From positions 62,001-126,000 of the forward strand of contig NZ_FQVB01000012.1 of the NCBI RefSeq assembly GCF_900129305.1: 64,000 nucleotides of DNA. The letters run 5' to 3'. The DNA is from Desulfacinum infernum DSM 9756. Lineage in GTDB: Bacteria; Desulfobacterota; Syntrophobacteria; Syntrophobacterales; DSM-9756. Position 1 is the first letter of the stretch. Each line of letters begins with the position of its first letter. The position numbers and the translations under genes are program-made. Shown one piece after another: positions 33,796 to 42,496 of the stretch. The notes under the pieces are model-generated. The model searched no databases. It was not told the DNA's origin and saw nothing but the letters and a program-made list of their open reading frames with translations.

Positions 33796-34206
33796 GGTGG
33801 AAGCAAACCGCGAATGAACGCAAATAGATGTAAATAGGCTTTGGCCGCGGGCGCTCTGTAGGGGCGAAAGATGTTTCGCCCCTACAGAGCGCCATCCACG
33901 AGCTCCATCGGGTAATGTGAAAGAGAACCGCGAATGAACGCGAATAGACGCAAATCTTTTTAATTGTAGGAACTGCGAAGGCCGCAATGAGGGTGCCCGG
34001 CGATGCAATGGGCGCGCAGTGACTCATAGAGAATGGCATATTGCGGCGTTCCGACAAATGCCCTTGCTCCGGCCCGCTCTTTCATCCATGTGGGGTGGCG
34101 CGAGGGCAGCCATGACTGTTAGAAAGGGACGGCGACCACCGCGTCCCCGACATTCGAAATTTCAGTGTTTTTCCCATCCCCTGAAGCCCTCACCCAGGAT
34201 GAAGCC
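33796..34206. repeat. Repeat-rich gap between the TRAP operon and lutC
   Basis: This stretch holds two copies of the AACCGCGAATGAACGC motif (33806-33838 and 33926-33955). Between them, at 33850-33893, is a perfect 20-base inverted repeat, GGCGCTCTGTAGGGGCGAAA with its complement around a GATG loop. That hairpin may terminate the TRAP transcript. No gene was recognised in 33960-34206, and no clear promoter or TGGTnnnACCA site was seen in front of lutC. Confidence 0.7.
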
Positions 34207-34764
34207 ATGCATCCCACAGAGCTTCTTCGGCAATTCGAGGAAAAGGCCCGGGCCGTTCAAACCGTGGTGCGCCGGGTGTCCCACTGGCGGGAAGCGGTTC
34301 GCTACGCCGTGGACCTGACGGTCGAGCGGGGCGGCCGGACCCTGGCCCCCATGAACCTTCCCCCGGAGGCGTCCCAGTCCCTGGAGGACGCGACCCCAAT
34401 CGGCACGGTTGAGATCCTGCGCCCTCCCCTTCGAAACCACCTGCAAGACATTCATACGGGACTCACCCCGGCCGACTGGGCCATCGCCGAAACGGGCACC
34501 CTGGTGCTGGATTCCACCTCGGAAGACCTTCGCATCGCCACCATGCTCTCCGAGGTGCACGTGGCCGTCGTCCCCGCAGGCCGCATCCGCGCGGACTCGC
34601 TGGAACTCAAGGGAGAAATCGCCTCGCTCCAAAAGAACGGACCCCGCTACGTGGCCTTCATTTCCGGGGCCAGCCGCACGGCCGACATCGAGCGGGTGCT
34701 CACCATCGGGGTCCACGGTCCTCAGGAACTGCACGTCCTCATCCTGGAGGAGGATGCGTCATGA
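34207..34764 (+). CDS. lutC: LutC/LldG-type lactate utilization protein (LUD domain)
   Basis: A 185-residue LUD-domain protein of the LutC/YkgG/LldG type. The family pattern GIAETGT appears here as WAIAETGTLVLDSTSED, with VAVVPAGRI and FISGASRTADIERVLTIGVHGP towards the end. In Desulfovibrio, LldG is the small partner of the fused LldEF lactate dehydrogenase. The ATG at 34207 has AGGA upstream. Its stop overlaps the next start by four bases (ATGA), so the two are cotranslated. It lacks Fe-S motifs, as expected. Confidence 0.88.
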   Translation: MHPTELLRQFEEKARAVQTVVRRVSHWREAVRYAVDLTVERGGRTLAPMNLPPEASQSLEDATPIGTVEILRPPLRNHLQDIHTGLTPADWAIAETGTLVLDSTSEDLRIATMLSEVHVAVVPAGRIRADSLELKGEIASLQKNGPRYVAFISGASRTADIERVLTIGVHGPQELHVLILEEDAS

Positions 34765-36923
34765 TTCGAACTCCCGGCGACGTGAAGACCTACCGGAAGG
34801 AACTGCGGGAAGCCCTGCAGAACACCTTCCTCCGACAGACCCTGGACAATTTCGCGGCGGCCTATCGGGAATCCCGCGCCAAGGCCTTCGAAGGCATGGA
34901 CCTGGAATCCCTCATCGCCGAGATCGCCTCCCGGAAGGATTCCGCCCTTCCCCGGCTGGACGAGCTGCTGGCGGAATTCAAAAGGAACGCGGAATCCGTG
35001 GGCGCCGTGATCCACGAAGCCGCCACGGCCCAGGAAGCCAACGAGATCATCGCCCGGATCGCCCGGGAAGGGGGCGTTCGAAAGGTCATCAAGTCCAAGT
35101 CCATGACGGCCGAAGAGACCTTCCTGAACGATCACCTGGAACGGGAGGGGCTCCAGGTGACCGAAACGGACCTGGGCGAGTGGATCATTCAGCTCCGCCG
35201 CGAAGGCCCGTCCCACATGGTCATGCCCGCCATCCACCTTTCCCGCCACCAGGTGGCCGAACTCTTCGCCCGGGTGACTGGGGAGCCCATGGACCCCGAC
35301 GACATCGAGAAGATGGTGAAGGTGGCCCGGCGCACCCTCCGCCGGGCCTACCTGGAAGCGGACATGGGCGTTTCCGGAGCCAACTTCGCCATCGCCGATT
35401 CGGGCACCCTGGGGCTGGTGACCAACGAGGGAAACGCCCGGCTGGTGACCACGCTCCCGCGGATCCACGTGGCCCTGGTGGGCCTGGACAAGCTGGTGCC
35501 CGACCTGGAGACGGCCCTCACCATCCTGAAGGCCCTTCCCCGAAACGCCACGGGACAGGCCATCTCCACCTACGTCACCTGGATTACCGGCGCCGTGGAA
35601 TGCGCCGCAGCCCCTTCGGGCCGGAAGGAACTGCACATCGTCTTTCTGGACAACGGCCGGCGCGCCCTGGCGAAAAACCCCGTCTTTTCCCAGGCCCTTC
35701 GGTGCGTCCGATGCGGCGCCTGCGCCAACGTGTGCCCCATCTACCGGCTGGTGGGCGGCCACAACTACGGCCATGTGTACATCGGCGCCATCGGGCTCAT
35801 CCTCACCGCCTTCTACCACGGGGTGGAAAACGCCCGGGCCCTGGTCCTGAACTGCCTCAACTGCCAGGCCTGCAAGGCGGTCTGCCCGGCCGGGATCGAC
35901 CTGCCGCATCTCATCAAGAACGCCACCCGCCACGTGCTGGATCGGGAAGGCCGGCGCCCCTTGAAAAACGTGCTCCTCAGGACCGTCCTCAAGGACCGCA
36001 AGCTCTTCCACTTCCTGCTCCGGAAGGCCTACCTGGCCCAAAAGCCGCTGGCGGGCGACGAGCCCCTGCTGCGGCACCTGCCGCTCTTTTTCGACAAGGC
36101 CCACGGGTTCCGGAGCCTTCCCGTGGTGAACCCCCGGCCGCTTCGGGACCGCTGGGACCGGGTCCGCCCGGACGAGAAGGCGCCCCGGATGCGGGTGGCC
36201 CTCTTCGGCGGCTGCCTGGTGGATTTCGTCTATCCCGAACAGGCGGAATCCGTCCTGCCCATCCTCGAGAAGCACGCCGTGGCGGTGGACTACCCCATGG
36301 ACCAGACCTGCTGCGGCCTTCCGGCCCTCATGGCCGCCGAAAAGGAGACCGCACGGGACGTGGCCGTCCAGAACATCCGGGCCTTCGAGGATTCCGGCGC
36401 CGACTGGATCCTCACCCTGTGCGCTTCCTGCGGATCCCACCTCAAGGAGAACTACCCCAAGCTCCTGGGGGACGACCCGGCCTGGAAGGAGCGCCTCCAA
36501 GCCTTCACCGGGAAGGTGATCGACCTGAGCTCCTTTCTCGTGAAGGTCCTGAAAATTCAACCGGAAGACTTCCGCGGGACCGGCGCCAAAACGGCCTATC
36601 ACGCGCCCTGCCACCTGTGCCGGGGCCTCAAGGTGGTGGAGGAACCCAGGAAGCTCCTGGACATTGCCGGGTTCCAATACGTTCCCGCCCCGGACGAGGA
36701 CGTGTGCTGCGGCTTCGGAGGATCCTACTCCCTGGAATTTCCGGAAATCTCCGCCGAACTTCTCAAGCGCAAGCTGGACCACGTGGAAGCCGCGGGGGCG
36801 GAACTTCTCGTCACCGACTGCCCGGGCTGCGTCCTGCAGCTTCGCGGCGGCATGGACAAGCGGGGCGGGCGCGTGCGGGTGTGCCACATCGGGGAAGCGG
36901 TGGGGGAAGGATTGAAGGATTAG
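34761..36923 (+). CDS. Fused LutB-LutA type L-lactate dehydrogenase iron-sulfur protein
   Basis: A 720-residue fusion. Residues about 60-300 form a LUD domain (IADSGTLGLVTNEGNARLV). Two [4Fe-4S] motifs follow (CVRCGACANVCP at about 315; CLNCQACKAVCP at about 365), giving the LutB/LldF part. From about 475 on there are two CCG domains (TCCGLPALMAAE; VCCGFGGSYSLEFPE), corresponding to LutA/LldE. The same fused architecture next to LldG is known for the Desulfovibrio LldEF L-lactate oxidase. It should oxidise L-lactate to pyruvate in the cytoplasm. It is coupled to lutC by a four-base overlap. The last residues (GLKD) come from a short tandem repeat running past the stop codon. Confidence 0.9.
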   Translation: MIRTPGDVKTYRKELREALQNTFLRQTLDNFAAAYRESRAKAFEGMDLESLIAEIASRKDSALPRLDELLAEFKRNAESVGAVIHEAATAQEANEIIARIAREGGVRKVIKSKSMTAEETFLNDHLEREGLQVTETDLGEWIIQLRREGPSHMVMPAIHLSRHQVAELFARVTGEPMDPDDIEKMVKVARRTLRRAYLEADMGVSGANFAIADSGTLGLVTNEGNARLVTTLPRIHVALVGLDKLVPDLETALTILKALPRNATGQAISTYVTWITGAVECAAAPSGRKELHIVFLDNGRRALAKNPVFSQALRCVRCGACANVCPIYRLVGGHNYGHVYIGAIGLILTAFYHGVENARALVLNCLNCQACKAVCPAGIDLPHLIKNATRHVLDREGRRPLKNVLLRTVLKDRKLFHFLLRKAYLAQKPLAGDEPLLRHLPLFFDKAHGFRSLPVVNPRPLRDRWDRVRPDEKAPRMRVALFGGCLVDFVYPEQAESVLPILEKHAVAVDYPMDQTCCGLPALMAAEKETARDVAVQNIRAFEDSGADWILTLCASCGSHLKENYPKLLGDDPAWKERLQAFTGKVIDLSSFLVKVLKIQPEDFRGTGAKTAYHAPCHLCRGLKVVEEPRKLLDIAGFQYVPAPDEDVCCGFGGSYSLEFPEISAELLKRKLDHVEAAGAELLVTDCPGCVLQLRGGMDKRGGRVRVCHIGEAVGEGLKD

Positions 36924-36950
36924 AGGATTAAAGGGGTAGAGGGGTAAGGG
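36909..36950. repeat. Short tandem repeats of the GGATTAGA type at the lactate oxidase 3' end
   Basis: Units such as GGATTGAA, GGATTAGA, GGATTAAA, GGGGTAGA and GGGGTAAG follow one another, starting in the last four codons of the fused lactate oxidase gene. The same unit appears at the ends of the btuD and qseG-like genes. Confidence 0.75.
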
Positions 36951-37006
36951 ATACGGGGTAGGGGGTGGGGCTGACTGAAAAAGAGAAAGAGAAAAGAGGG
37001 AAGCTC

Positions 37007-37801
37007 ATGCTGGAAATTGCAAATGCGGTGGCGGTCATCACGGGAGGAAGCGGAGGTATCGGCAAGGCCCTGGCCCAATACTGGATCCGAAACGGCGGCC
37101 GTGTGGTGCTGGCGGACATCGCCGAGGACGCCCTGGAAAAGACGGCCCGGGAGCTGCGGGATGCGGGCGGAGAGGTGGTCACGGTGCTCTGCAACGTCAC
37201 GTCGGAAGAGGACAACGCCCGGCTGGCGGATACGGCCATGGAAGCCTTCGGAGCCATCAACCTGGTGGCCCCCTTTGCCGGGATCATCGCCGACGGGCTC
37301 CTGCTGGCGCCGGACCGGGAGACCGGCAAGGTCACCCGCAAGATGAGCCTGGAACAGTTCCAGAAGGTGGTGGACATCAATCTCACCGGGGTCTTTCTCA
37401 CCGTCCGCGAATGCGCCGAACGGATGATCAACCACGGCTGCCGGGGCCTCATCTGCCTCGTTTCGTCCACCGGGTCCCTGGGCACGGCGGGCCAGATCAA
37501 CTACTCGTCCACCAAGGCGGCCATGTCCGTCTTTCCCAAGGTGATCACGGCGGAGTTCTTCCGGCGCGGCATTGCGGACCGGATCCGCTGCGTGGCGGTG
37601 GCTCCCGGGTACGTGGGAACCCCCATGGTGCGGGGCATGAACCAGAAGGCTTTGGAAAAGATCCTGAACGAGGTGCCCATCGGGCGTCTGATCGAACCGG
37701 AAGAGGTGGCCTCGCTGGTGGGCGAACTCTATCGGAACGAGGCGCTGGCGGGAGACGTCTACTTCATCCACGGCGGGCTTCGGCTGGGATCCCGCGGCTG
37801 A
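37007..37801 (+). CDS. Short-chain dehydrogenase/reductase
   Basis: A 264-residue classical SDR with the cofactor loop TGGSGGIGKA (about residues 12-21) and the NVT segment. The catalytic Ser is in LVSSTGSLG, and the catalytic pair Tyr-Lys is in NYSSTKAAM. An Asp ends the second strand (VVLADIAED), which favours NAD(H). The substrate is unknown. It lies 83 bases after the lactate oxidase gene and may share its transcript; oxidation or reduction of a hydroxy- or oxo-acyl compound would fit. The ATG at 37007 has GAGGG upstream; an earlier GTG at 36965 adds a charged, repeat-derived tail and is less likely. Confidence 0.85.
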   Translation: MLEIANAVAVITGGSGGIGKALAQYWIRNGGRVVLADIAEDALEKTARELRDAGGEVVTVLCNVTSEEDNARLADTAMEAFGAINLVAPFAGIIADGLLLAPDRETGKVTRKMSLEQFQKVVDINLTGVFLTVRECAERMINHGCRGLICLVSSTGSLGTAGQINYSSTKAAMSVFPKVITAEFFRRGIADRIRCVAVAPGYVGTPMVRGMNQKALEKILNEVPIGRLIEPEEVASLVGELYRNEALAGDVYFIHGGLRLGSRG

Positions 37802-37865
37802 GAGAAGACCACCTGACGTCCTCTTTCGCCCGGTCGCGCATGGCTTCGCCCCCATTCGGACGGAG

Positions 37866-37895
37866 GGTAGGGGCGAACCATGATTCGCCCCTACC
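37866..37895. repeat. GTAGGGGCGAA palindrome between convergent genes
   Basis: GGTAGGGGCGAA and TTCGCCCCTACC form a perfect 12-base inverted repeat around a six-base loop. It lies between the SDR gene and the end of hepT and may act as a two-way terminator. It belongs to the same family as 14326-14357 and 33850-33893. Confidence 0.75.
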
Positions 37896-37899
37896 GTTT

Positions 37900-38340
37900 T
37901 CACCGATGCCGGCTTGAACGTGCAGTTTCCACGAAGTTCAGGACGTGCTTGACGTAGCGCTCGAAGTCTTCCAGGTGGTTCCGGAAAACTCCGTAGACCA
38001 CCGCATCGTCCACCTTTTCGTAGTAATGGACAATGAGGTTCCGAAATCGGGCCATTCGCTCGTAAACGGCCACCTCATCCCGCGGCAGAACGCCGTGGTC
38101 AGCCAGAATTTGAAACGCCTCGCTGTACGACCCCGGTTCCTCAAAGTTCTCGTCCGATATGATGTGGTGGGCGATGTCGATGCAAGCCTCCACAAGAATG
38201 TGCAGCGTTCTTTCCACAAACCTGCGGGAGCGGGGATCCCGGCAATAGACGTCCCAGGTGATATCGACCGCGTCCTTGAGCAGTTGCACGTTGGTTCGGA
38301 TGTCCGAACACATGCGCTGGATCAGGACTTCATCAACCAC
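37900..38340 (-). CDS. hepT: HepT-like toxin (HEPN RNase, DUF86)
   Basis: A 146-residue all-helical HEPN protein. The active-site motif R-x4-H-x-Y is intact in RNLIVHYY (about residues 99-106). HepT toxins are RNases silenced by AMPylation of the motif Tyr by the MntA nucleotidyltransferase (type VII toxin-antitoxin). The start ATG at 38340 overlaps the end of the mntA gene by eight bases, giving antitoxin-first order. The intact motif suggests the toxin is functional. Confidence 0.88.
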   Translation of the reverse strand: MVDEVLIQRMCSDIRTNVQLLKDAVDITWDVYCRDPRSRRFVERTLHILVEACIDIAHHIISDENFEEPGSYSEAFQILADHGVLPRDEVAVYERMARFRNLIVHYYEKVDDAVVYGVFRNHLEDFERYVKHVLNFVETARSSRHR

Positions 38341-38740
38341 GGCGGAGCTGCTCCTTCATCTTTTGGACGTAGCGCCGGTGGTAGTGGAGAAAGTCCTGGT
38401 AGGCCTTTCGGCTCCACCTATCGAACCGCCTGCGCGCCTGGGGATCCCGATCGTAGATCAGGATCCCGTCCCGGCGAACCAAGTATTTCAGGTGCTCTCC
38501 GGCCCGGTTGAGCACCACCACGTCCACGGATTTCCCCAGGACCTTCTCAGCTTCCACCCCGAAGCCCAGCAGGTCGAAGGCCGGTCCCGGGTCGGGATGG
38601 AGCAAAACGGCCAGATCCACGTCGCTCTTATCCGTGGCCCGACCGGTGGCCGTGGACCCGAAGACGTAAACCGCCGTCACCTCCGGCGTCCTTTCCGCCA
38701 GGGGTCTCACGGCTTCGGCGATGCGGTCCACGGCACCCAC
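38333..38740 (-). CDS. mntA: MntA-like nucleotidyltransferase antitoxin
   Basis: A 135-residue minimal nucleotidyltransferase with the GS-x10-DxD motif intact (GSTATGRATDKSDVD, about residues 28-42). It should AMPylate the Tyr of HepT and thereby neutralise it. The start is a GTG at 38740 with AAGGGA upstream; a second GTG nine bases on is possible. It begins only 19 bases after the stop codon of a large CoA-transferase gene, so the toxin-antitoxin pair may be partly transcribed with that metabolic gene. Confidence 0.87.
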   Translation of the reverse strand: MGAVDRIAEAVRPLAERTPEVTAVYVFGSTATGRATDKSDVDLAVLLHPDPGPAFDLLGFGVEAEKVLGKSVDVVVLNRAGEHLKYLVRRDGILIYDRDPQARRRFDRWSRKAYQDFLHYHRRYVQKMKEQLRRG

Positions 38741-38759
38741 GGCGTTCCCTTCGTGGCCC

Positions 38760-40760
38760 TCACGACCCGATCTTCTTCAGAGCCGCCCGGGCATCCTCGG
38801 CCTTTTCGTAGATATGGGGCGCCACCCCGCGCTGGGCCAGGGCGTCTCCCAGCTTCATGCGCAGAAACGCGCTGGTGGTGTAGCGCGTGGCCCCCGAATA
38901 GTAGTTGTCCATGAGAAATTTGACCATGTCCGTGTAGGGGTCCACCACGTCCGGGAAGATGGTGAAGTTGTCGTAGTTCACGATGGCGTACACGCGCTTT
39001 CCCAGAGGTTCCAGGATGCGCAGCACCGCCTCCCGGATCCTTTCCACGTCCTCCACCGTCTTCACGCTGTAGCCTTCGAAGTTGACGAAGAAGAGATTCT
39101 CCTCCGGATGATAGACCAGCCGGTCTTCCAGGGGCAGGGACAGGAGTTCCTCCTTGAGCTCCATGGGCTCGTCCCAGAAGATGCGATCGTCCATGAGGCG
39201 CGGCGTGTTTCGGATGATGGGCCGAAAGTCCATGTGTGCCAGGATGTCCCGCTCCAAGTCCACCCCGGGAGCGATCTCCACCAGCTCCACACCCTCCTCG
39301 CTCAAGCGAAAGACGCACCGCTCCGTGATGTAGAGAACCGGCTGCCCCTTCTTTCGGGCATAGGCGCCGCTGAAGGTCACGTGCTCCACCCGGCGCAGAA
39401 ACTTCCCGGCCTTTCCTTCCTGTTCGATGACGAGGGTTCCTTCCTCCACCCGGGCCTTGAGGCCTCCCGCGGTGAAGGTGCCCAGGAAGACCACCTTCTT
39501 GGCGTTCTGGCTGATGTTGATGAATCCCCCGGCTCCGGCGATCTTGGGCCCGAATTTGCTCACGTTCACATTGCCCGAGGCATCCGCCTGGGCCATGCCC
39601 AGGAAGGCGATGTCCAGGCCGCCCCCGTCGTAGAAGTCGAACTGGGACGTCTGGTCGATCACCGCATCGGTATTGACCCCCGCCCCGAAGTTGAGTCCCC
39701 CCGCCGGCATGCCGCCGATGACGCCCGGTTCCGCCGTGAGGGTCAAGTAGTCCAGGATCTTTTCCTCAACGGCCACGTTGGCCACGCCTTCCGGCATGCC
39801 GATGCCCAGGTTCACCACGCTGTTGGCCTTGAGTTCAAAGGCGGCCCGACGGGCGATCACCTTCCGGATGTTGAGCGGCATGGGCTCCACGGACTGCATG
39901 GGCACCCGGATTTCACAGCTGAAGGCCGGGTTGTAGGGAACGGCGAAGGTCTGCCAGTGGTTTTCGGGGGAGGCCACCACCACGCAGTCCACCAGGATCC
40001 CGGGAATCTTGACCTGGCGGGCGTTCAGGGTGCCGCGTTCCGCGATCCGCTCCACCTGCACGATCACGAACCCACCGGAGTTGCGGGCCGCAGTGGCCAG
40101 CGCCAGGGACTCCAGGGTGAGGGCTTCCCGTTCCATGGTGACGTTGCCGTCGGTATCCGCCGTGGTGCCGCGGATGATGGCCACGTTGATGGGAAAGGTC
40201 TTGTAGGCCAGGAGCTCCTGGCCGTCGATCACCATGAGATCCACCAGGTCTTCCCGGGTGATCTCGTTCAGCTTACCGCCTCCGTTGCGGGGATCCACGA
40301 AGGTTCCCAGGCCCACCGTGGTGAAGGTGCGGGGCTTCTTGGTGGCGATGTCCCGGTACATGTGGACGATGACGCCCTGGGGCAGGTTGTAGGCTTCGAT
40401 CTTGTTTTCCACGGCCAGGCGTTGCAGCTTCGGCACCAGTCCCCAGTGGCCGCCCACCACGCGCTTCACCAGGCCTTCGTGCCCCAGGTGGTTCAGGCCG
40501 CGTTCGGCCCCGTCTCCCTGCCCGGCGGCGTAAAGCAGGGTCAGGTTGCGGGGCTTCCCGGTTTCCAGAAACCGCTTCTCCAAGGCGATGGCCACTTCCT
40601 CGGCAAAACCGATGCCCACGAAACCTCCGGTGGCCACCACATCGCCGTCCCGGATCACCTGGACCGCCTCTTGGGCGCTCACGATCTTGCCCTTCCGGGT
40701 CCTCTGGGGGGGCAGGGACGACAGGAAGGGATGGGTTCCCGCTGGAATCTTGTCCGTCAT
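38760..40760 (-). CDS. Type I acyl-CoA:carboxylate CoA-transferase, long form
   Basis: A 666-residue family I CoA-transferase with both halves on one chain. The N-terminal half has [20 protein letters not shown], and the C-terminal half has [19 protein letters not shown] and the catalytic-Glu loop [11 protein letters not shown]. Propionate-CoA-transferase-like enzymes of this design are about 520 residues. This one carries roughly 140 extra residues at the C-terminus (including [20 protein letters not shown]), whose role is unknown. It should move CoA between acetate, propionate or similar acids in the cytoplasm. The ATG at 40760 has GGAG upstream. Confidence 0.88.
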   Translation of the reverse strand: MTDKIPAGTHPFLSSLPPQRTRKGKIVSAQEAVQVIRDGDVVATGGFVGIGFAEEVAIALEKRFLETGKPRNLTLLYAAGQGDGAERGLNHLGHEGLVKRVVGGHWGLVPKLQRLAVENKIEAYNLPQGVIVHMYRDIATKKPRTFTTVGLGTFVDPRNGGGKLNEITREDLVDLMVIDGQELLAYKTFPINVAIIRGTTADTDGNVTMEREALTLESLALATAARNSGGFVIVQVERIAERGTLNARQVKIPGILVDCVVVASPENHWQTFAVPYNPAFSCEIRVPMQSVEPMPLNIRKVIARRAAFELKANSVVNLGIGMPEGVANVAVEEKILDYLTLTAEPGVIGGMPAGGLNFGAGVNTDAVIDQTSQFDFYDGGGLDIAFLGMAQADASGNVNVSKFGPKIAGAGGFINISQNAKKVVFLGTFTAGGLKARVEEGTLVIEQEGKAGKFLRRVEHVTFSGAYARKKGQPVLYITERCVFRLSEEGVELVEIAPGVDLERDILAHMDFRPIIRNTPRLMDDRIFWDEPMELKEELLSLPLEDRLVYHPEENLFFVNFEGYSVKTVEDVERIREAVLRILEPLGKRVYAIVNYDNFTIFPDVVDPYTDMVKFLMDNYYSGATRYTTSAFLRMKLGDALAQRGVAPHIYEKAEDARAALKKIGS

Positions 40761-40869
40761 AGCATCTCCTCGTTCGCTTCCCGATGGGCTCCCGGGCACC
40801 CGGGCGCCCTTTTATACAAGAAGCTCGGCCATGTGACAACGGAGACAAGGCCGCAGCCGACGGCAAATC

Positions 40870-41442
40870 CTACCGCACAATGAGCTCCTTCAGGGAGCGC
40901 TTGGGCACGTGATGGCGGCCTTCGCCATCGCGCCAGTAGCGAATGTCGCCGTCGGGAGAAAGTTCTTCCAGGACGACCGTTTCCGCCGGCTTTCCCAGGG
41001 CGATGACGAAGCGGATCTGCAGGTGTTCGGGGATATTCAGGGCCTTGCGCAGCTCGTCTTTTCTGACCGAGGCGATGATGCAGCCGCCCAAGCCTCTTTC
41101 CACGGCCCCCAGGAGCATGGTCTGGGCGGCGATCCCGTCGTCGCAAAAGGGGTTTTCCGTGATAGTGGTATCCAAAAGGACGACGATGTAGGCCGTGGGC
41201 CGCTCCCCCTCGGCCGGTCCGGGCCAGTCCTTGAGGTAGGCCGCCCAGGCCAGGGTGGGGAAGATGCGGGCGTTGGTTTCCGGGTCCGCCGAAAGGATGT
41301 ATTTCAGCGGCTGGCGGTTGGCGGCCGAAGCGGTCATGCGCGCCAGATCCACCAACTCCACCAGGGTATCCCGGGTGACGGCGTGCTTTTCATCGAAACG
41401 GCGATAGCTTCGGTTCTGAATCACCAGTTCACGAAAGGTCAT
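40870..41442 (-). CDS. Nitroreductase family FMN protein
   Basis: A 190-residue nitroreductase-fold flavoprotein. The N-terminal NRSYRRFDEKHAV motif binds FMN phosphate, TASAANRQPLKYIL follows, and GAVERGLGGCIIASV is typical of the family. It should use NAD(P)H and FMN; the physiological substrate is unknown. The ATG at 41442 has an AAGGAGG site. It stands alone with about 110 bases to the CoA-transferase gene and a repeat cluster upstream. Confidence 0.88.
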   Translation of the reverse strand: MTFRELVIQNRSYRRFDEKHAVTRDTLVELVDLARMTASAANRQPLKYILSADPETNARIFPTLAWAAYLKDWPGPAEGERPTAYIVVLLDTTITENPFCDDGIAAQTMLLGAVERGLGGCIIASVRKDELRKALNIPEHLQIRFVIALGKPAETVVLEELSPDGDIRYWRDGEGRHHVPKRSLKELIVR

Positions 41443-41513
41443 GGTTTTCCTCCTTCACAGGGCGCGGGGCCAGCCCGCGGGCCGGCCCGGCAAGGCGCAT
41501 GACACACCAACTG

Positions 41514-41620
41514 CGGGAAAATCCCGACGGGCGGGCATAAAGCCCGCCCCTACAAGAGCAGATGGACCTCTTGGGTGGGGGCGGAGATTCCTCCGCAGCC
41601 CCGAAGGGCTGCGCTGCGAG
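41514..41620. repeat. Palindromic repeats between panB and the nitroreductase gene
   Basis: GACGGGCGGGC ATAAA GCCCGCCCC at about 41520-41550 belongs to the 161-base repeat family in inverted orientation. The stretch 41588-41617 is the CTCCGCAGCCC CGAAG GGCTGCG palindrome also seen at 1810-1839 and 26514-26539. The remaining bases of this gap show nothing else. Confidence 0.7.
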
Positions 41621-41656
41621 AAAAGCGGTCATCCCCGGCGTTTTCCGGCAAGCCCA

Positions 41657-42496
41657 TCAGCCGCCTTTCTTGGACAGGCCGAAGGAATGTTCCGGACCCG
41701 GGAAGGCGCCCGATTCCACCTCTTCCCGATAGCGCCGGGCGGCCTCCAGGAGACGCGCCCCCAGCTGATCGTATTGTTTGACGAACCGGGGCACGAACCG
41801 GTCGAAAAGGCCCGCCAGATCGTGGGTCACCAGCACCTGGCCGTCGCAGGCGGGCCCCGCGCCGATGCCGACGGTGGGGATGGGCACGGATCGCGTAATC
41901 TTTTCCGCCACCGGAGCGGGCACGGCTTCCAGCACCAGGCTGAAGCAGCCCGCGTCACTCAGGGCCAGGGCATCGTCCAGAAGCCGCCTGGCCGCTTCCT
42001 CGTCCTTTCCCTGTACCTTGAAGCCCCCCAGCTGGGCGATGCTCTGGGGAGTGAGCCCCAGGTGGCCCTGGACGGGGATGCCCGCCTTCACGATGGCTTC
42101 CACCTGGCGCAGGACGGACGCACCGCCTTCCAGCTTCACCGCCTGGGCCCGGGCCTCCTTGAGGAAACGGCCGGCATTTTCCACCGCCTGCTCCACACTC
42201 ACCTGGTAGGACAAAAAGGGCATGTCGCCGATCACCAGCGCCCTTTTCGCCCCGCGGGTCACCGCCCGGGTGTGGTGCAGCATCTCTTCCATGGTGACGG
42301 ACAGGGTGTCCTCGTGGCCCAGCATGACCATGGCCAAGGAATCACCCACGAGAATCATGTCCACCCCGCTTCGGTCCACCCAGAGGGCCGTGAGGTAGTC
42401 GTAGGCCGTGAGCATGGTGAGCTTGCGCCGGCCCTTGGCGGCCAGGATGGAAGGGACCGTCACCCTCTCATCAGGCTTCGGGGCTTTCTCCGCCAT
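41657..42496 (-). CDS. panB: 3-methyl-2-oxobutanoate hydroxymethyltransferase
   Basis: A 279-residue PanB that makes ketopantoate from 2-oxoisovalerate and methylene-tetrahydrofolate in coenzyme A synthesis. Motifs include MLTAYDYLTA, VGDSLAMVMLGHEDT (the Asp binds Mg), GHLGLTPQS, VLEAVP (catalytic Glu) and VGIGAGPACDGQVLV. The ATG at 42496 has AAGGAG and lies inside the last codons of panE (26-base overlap), so the two pantothenate genes are coupled. The length is close to the family norm of about 265-280. Confidence 0.95.
   Translation of the reverse strand: MAEKAPKPDERVTVPSILAAKGRRKLTMLTAYDYLTALWVDRSGVDMILVGDSLAMVMLGHEDTLSVTMEEMLHHTRAVTRGAKRALVIGDMPFLSYQVSVEQAVENAGRFLKEARAQAVKLEGGASVLRQVEAIVKAGIPVQGHLGLTPQSIAQLGGFKVQGKDEEAARRLLDDALALSDAGCFSLVLEAVPAPVAEKITRSVPIPTVGIGAGPACDGQVLVTHDLAGLFDRFVPRFVKQYDQLGARLLEAARRYREEVESGAFPGPEHSFGLSKKGG

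Noticed and set aside
36965-37006. Earlier GTG start for the short-chain dehydrogenase
   Set aside because: It adds a Lys/Glu-rich tail derived from the neighbouring repeat and has a weaker ribosome site. The ATG at 37007 fits the family N-terminus.
34409-40883. Long alternative frames (840, 721 and 720 codons) over the lactate oxidase and CoA-transferase genes
   Set aside because: Shadows of GC-rich coding genes. The accepted frames have Fe-S, LUD and CoA-transferase motifs with proper ribosome sites and overlaps.
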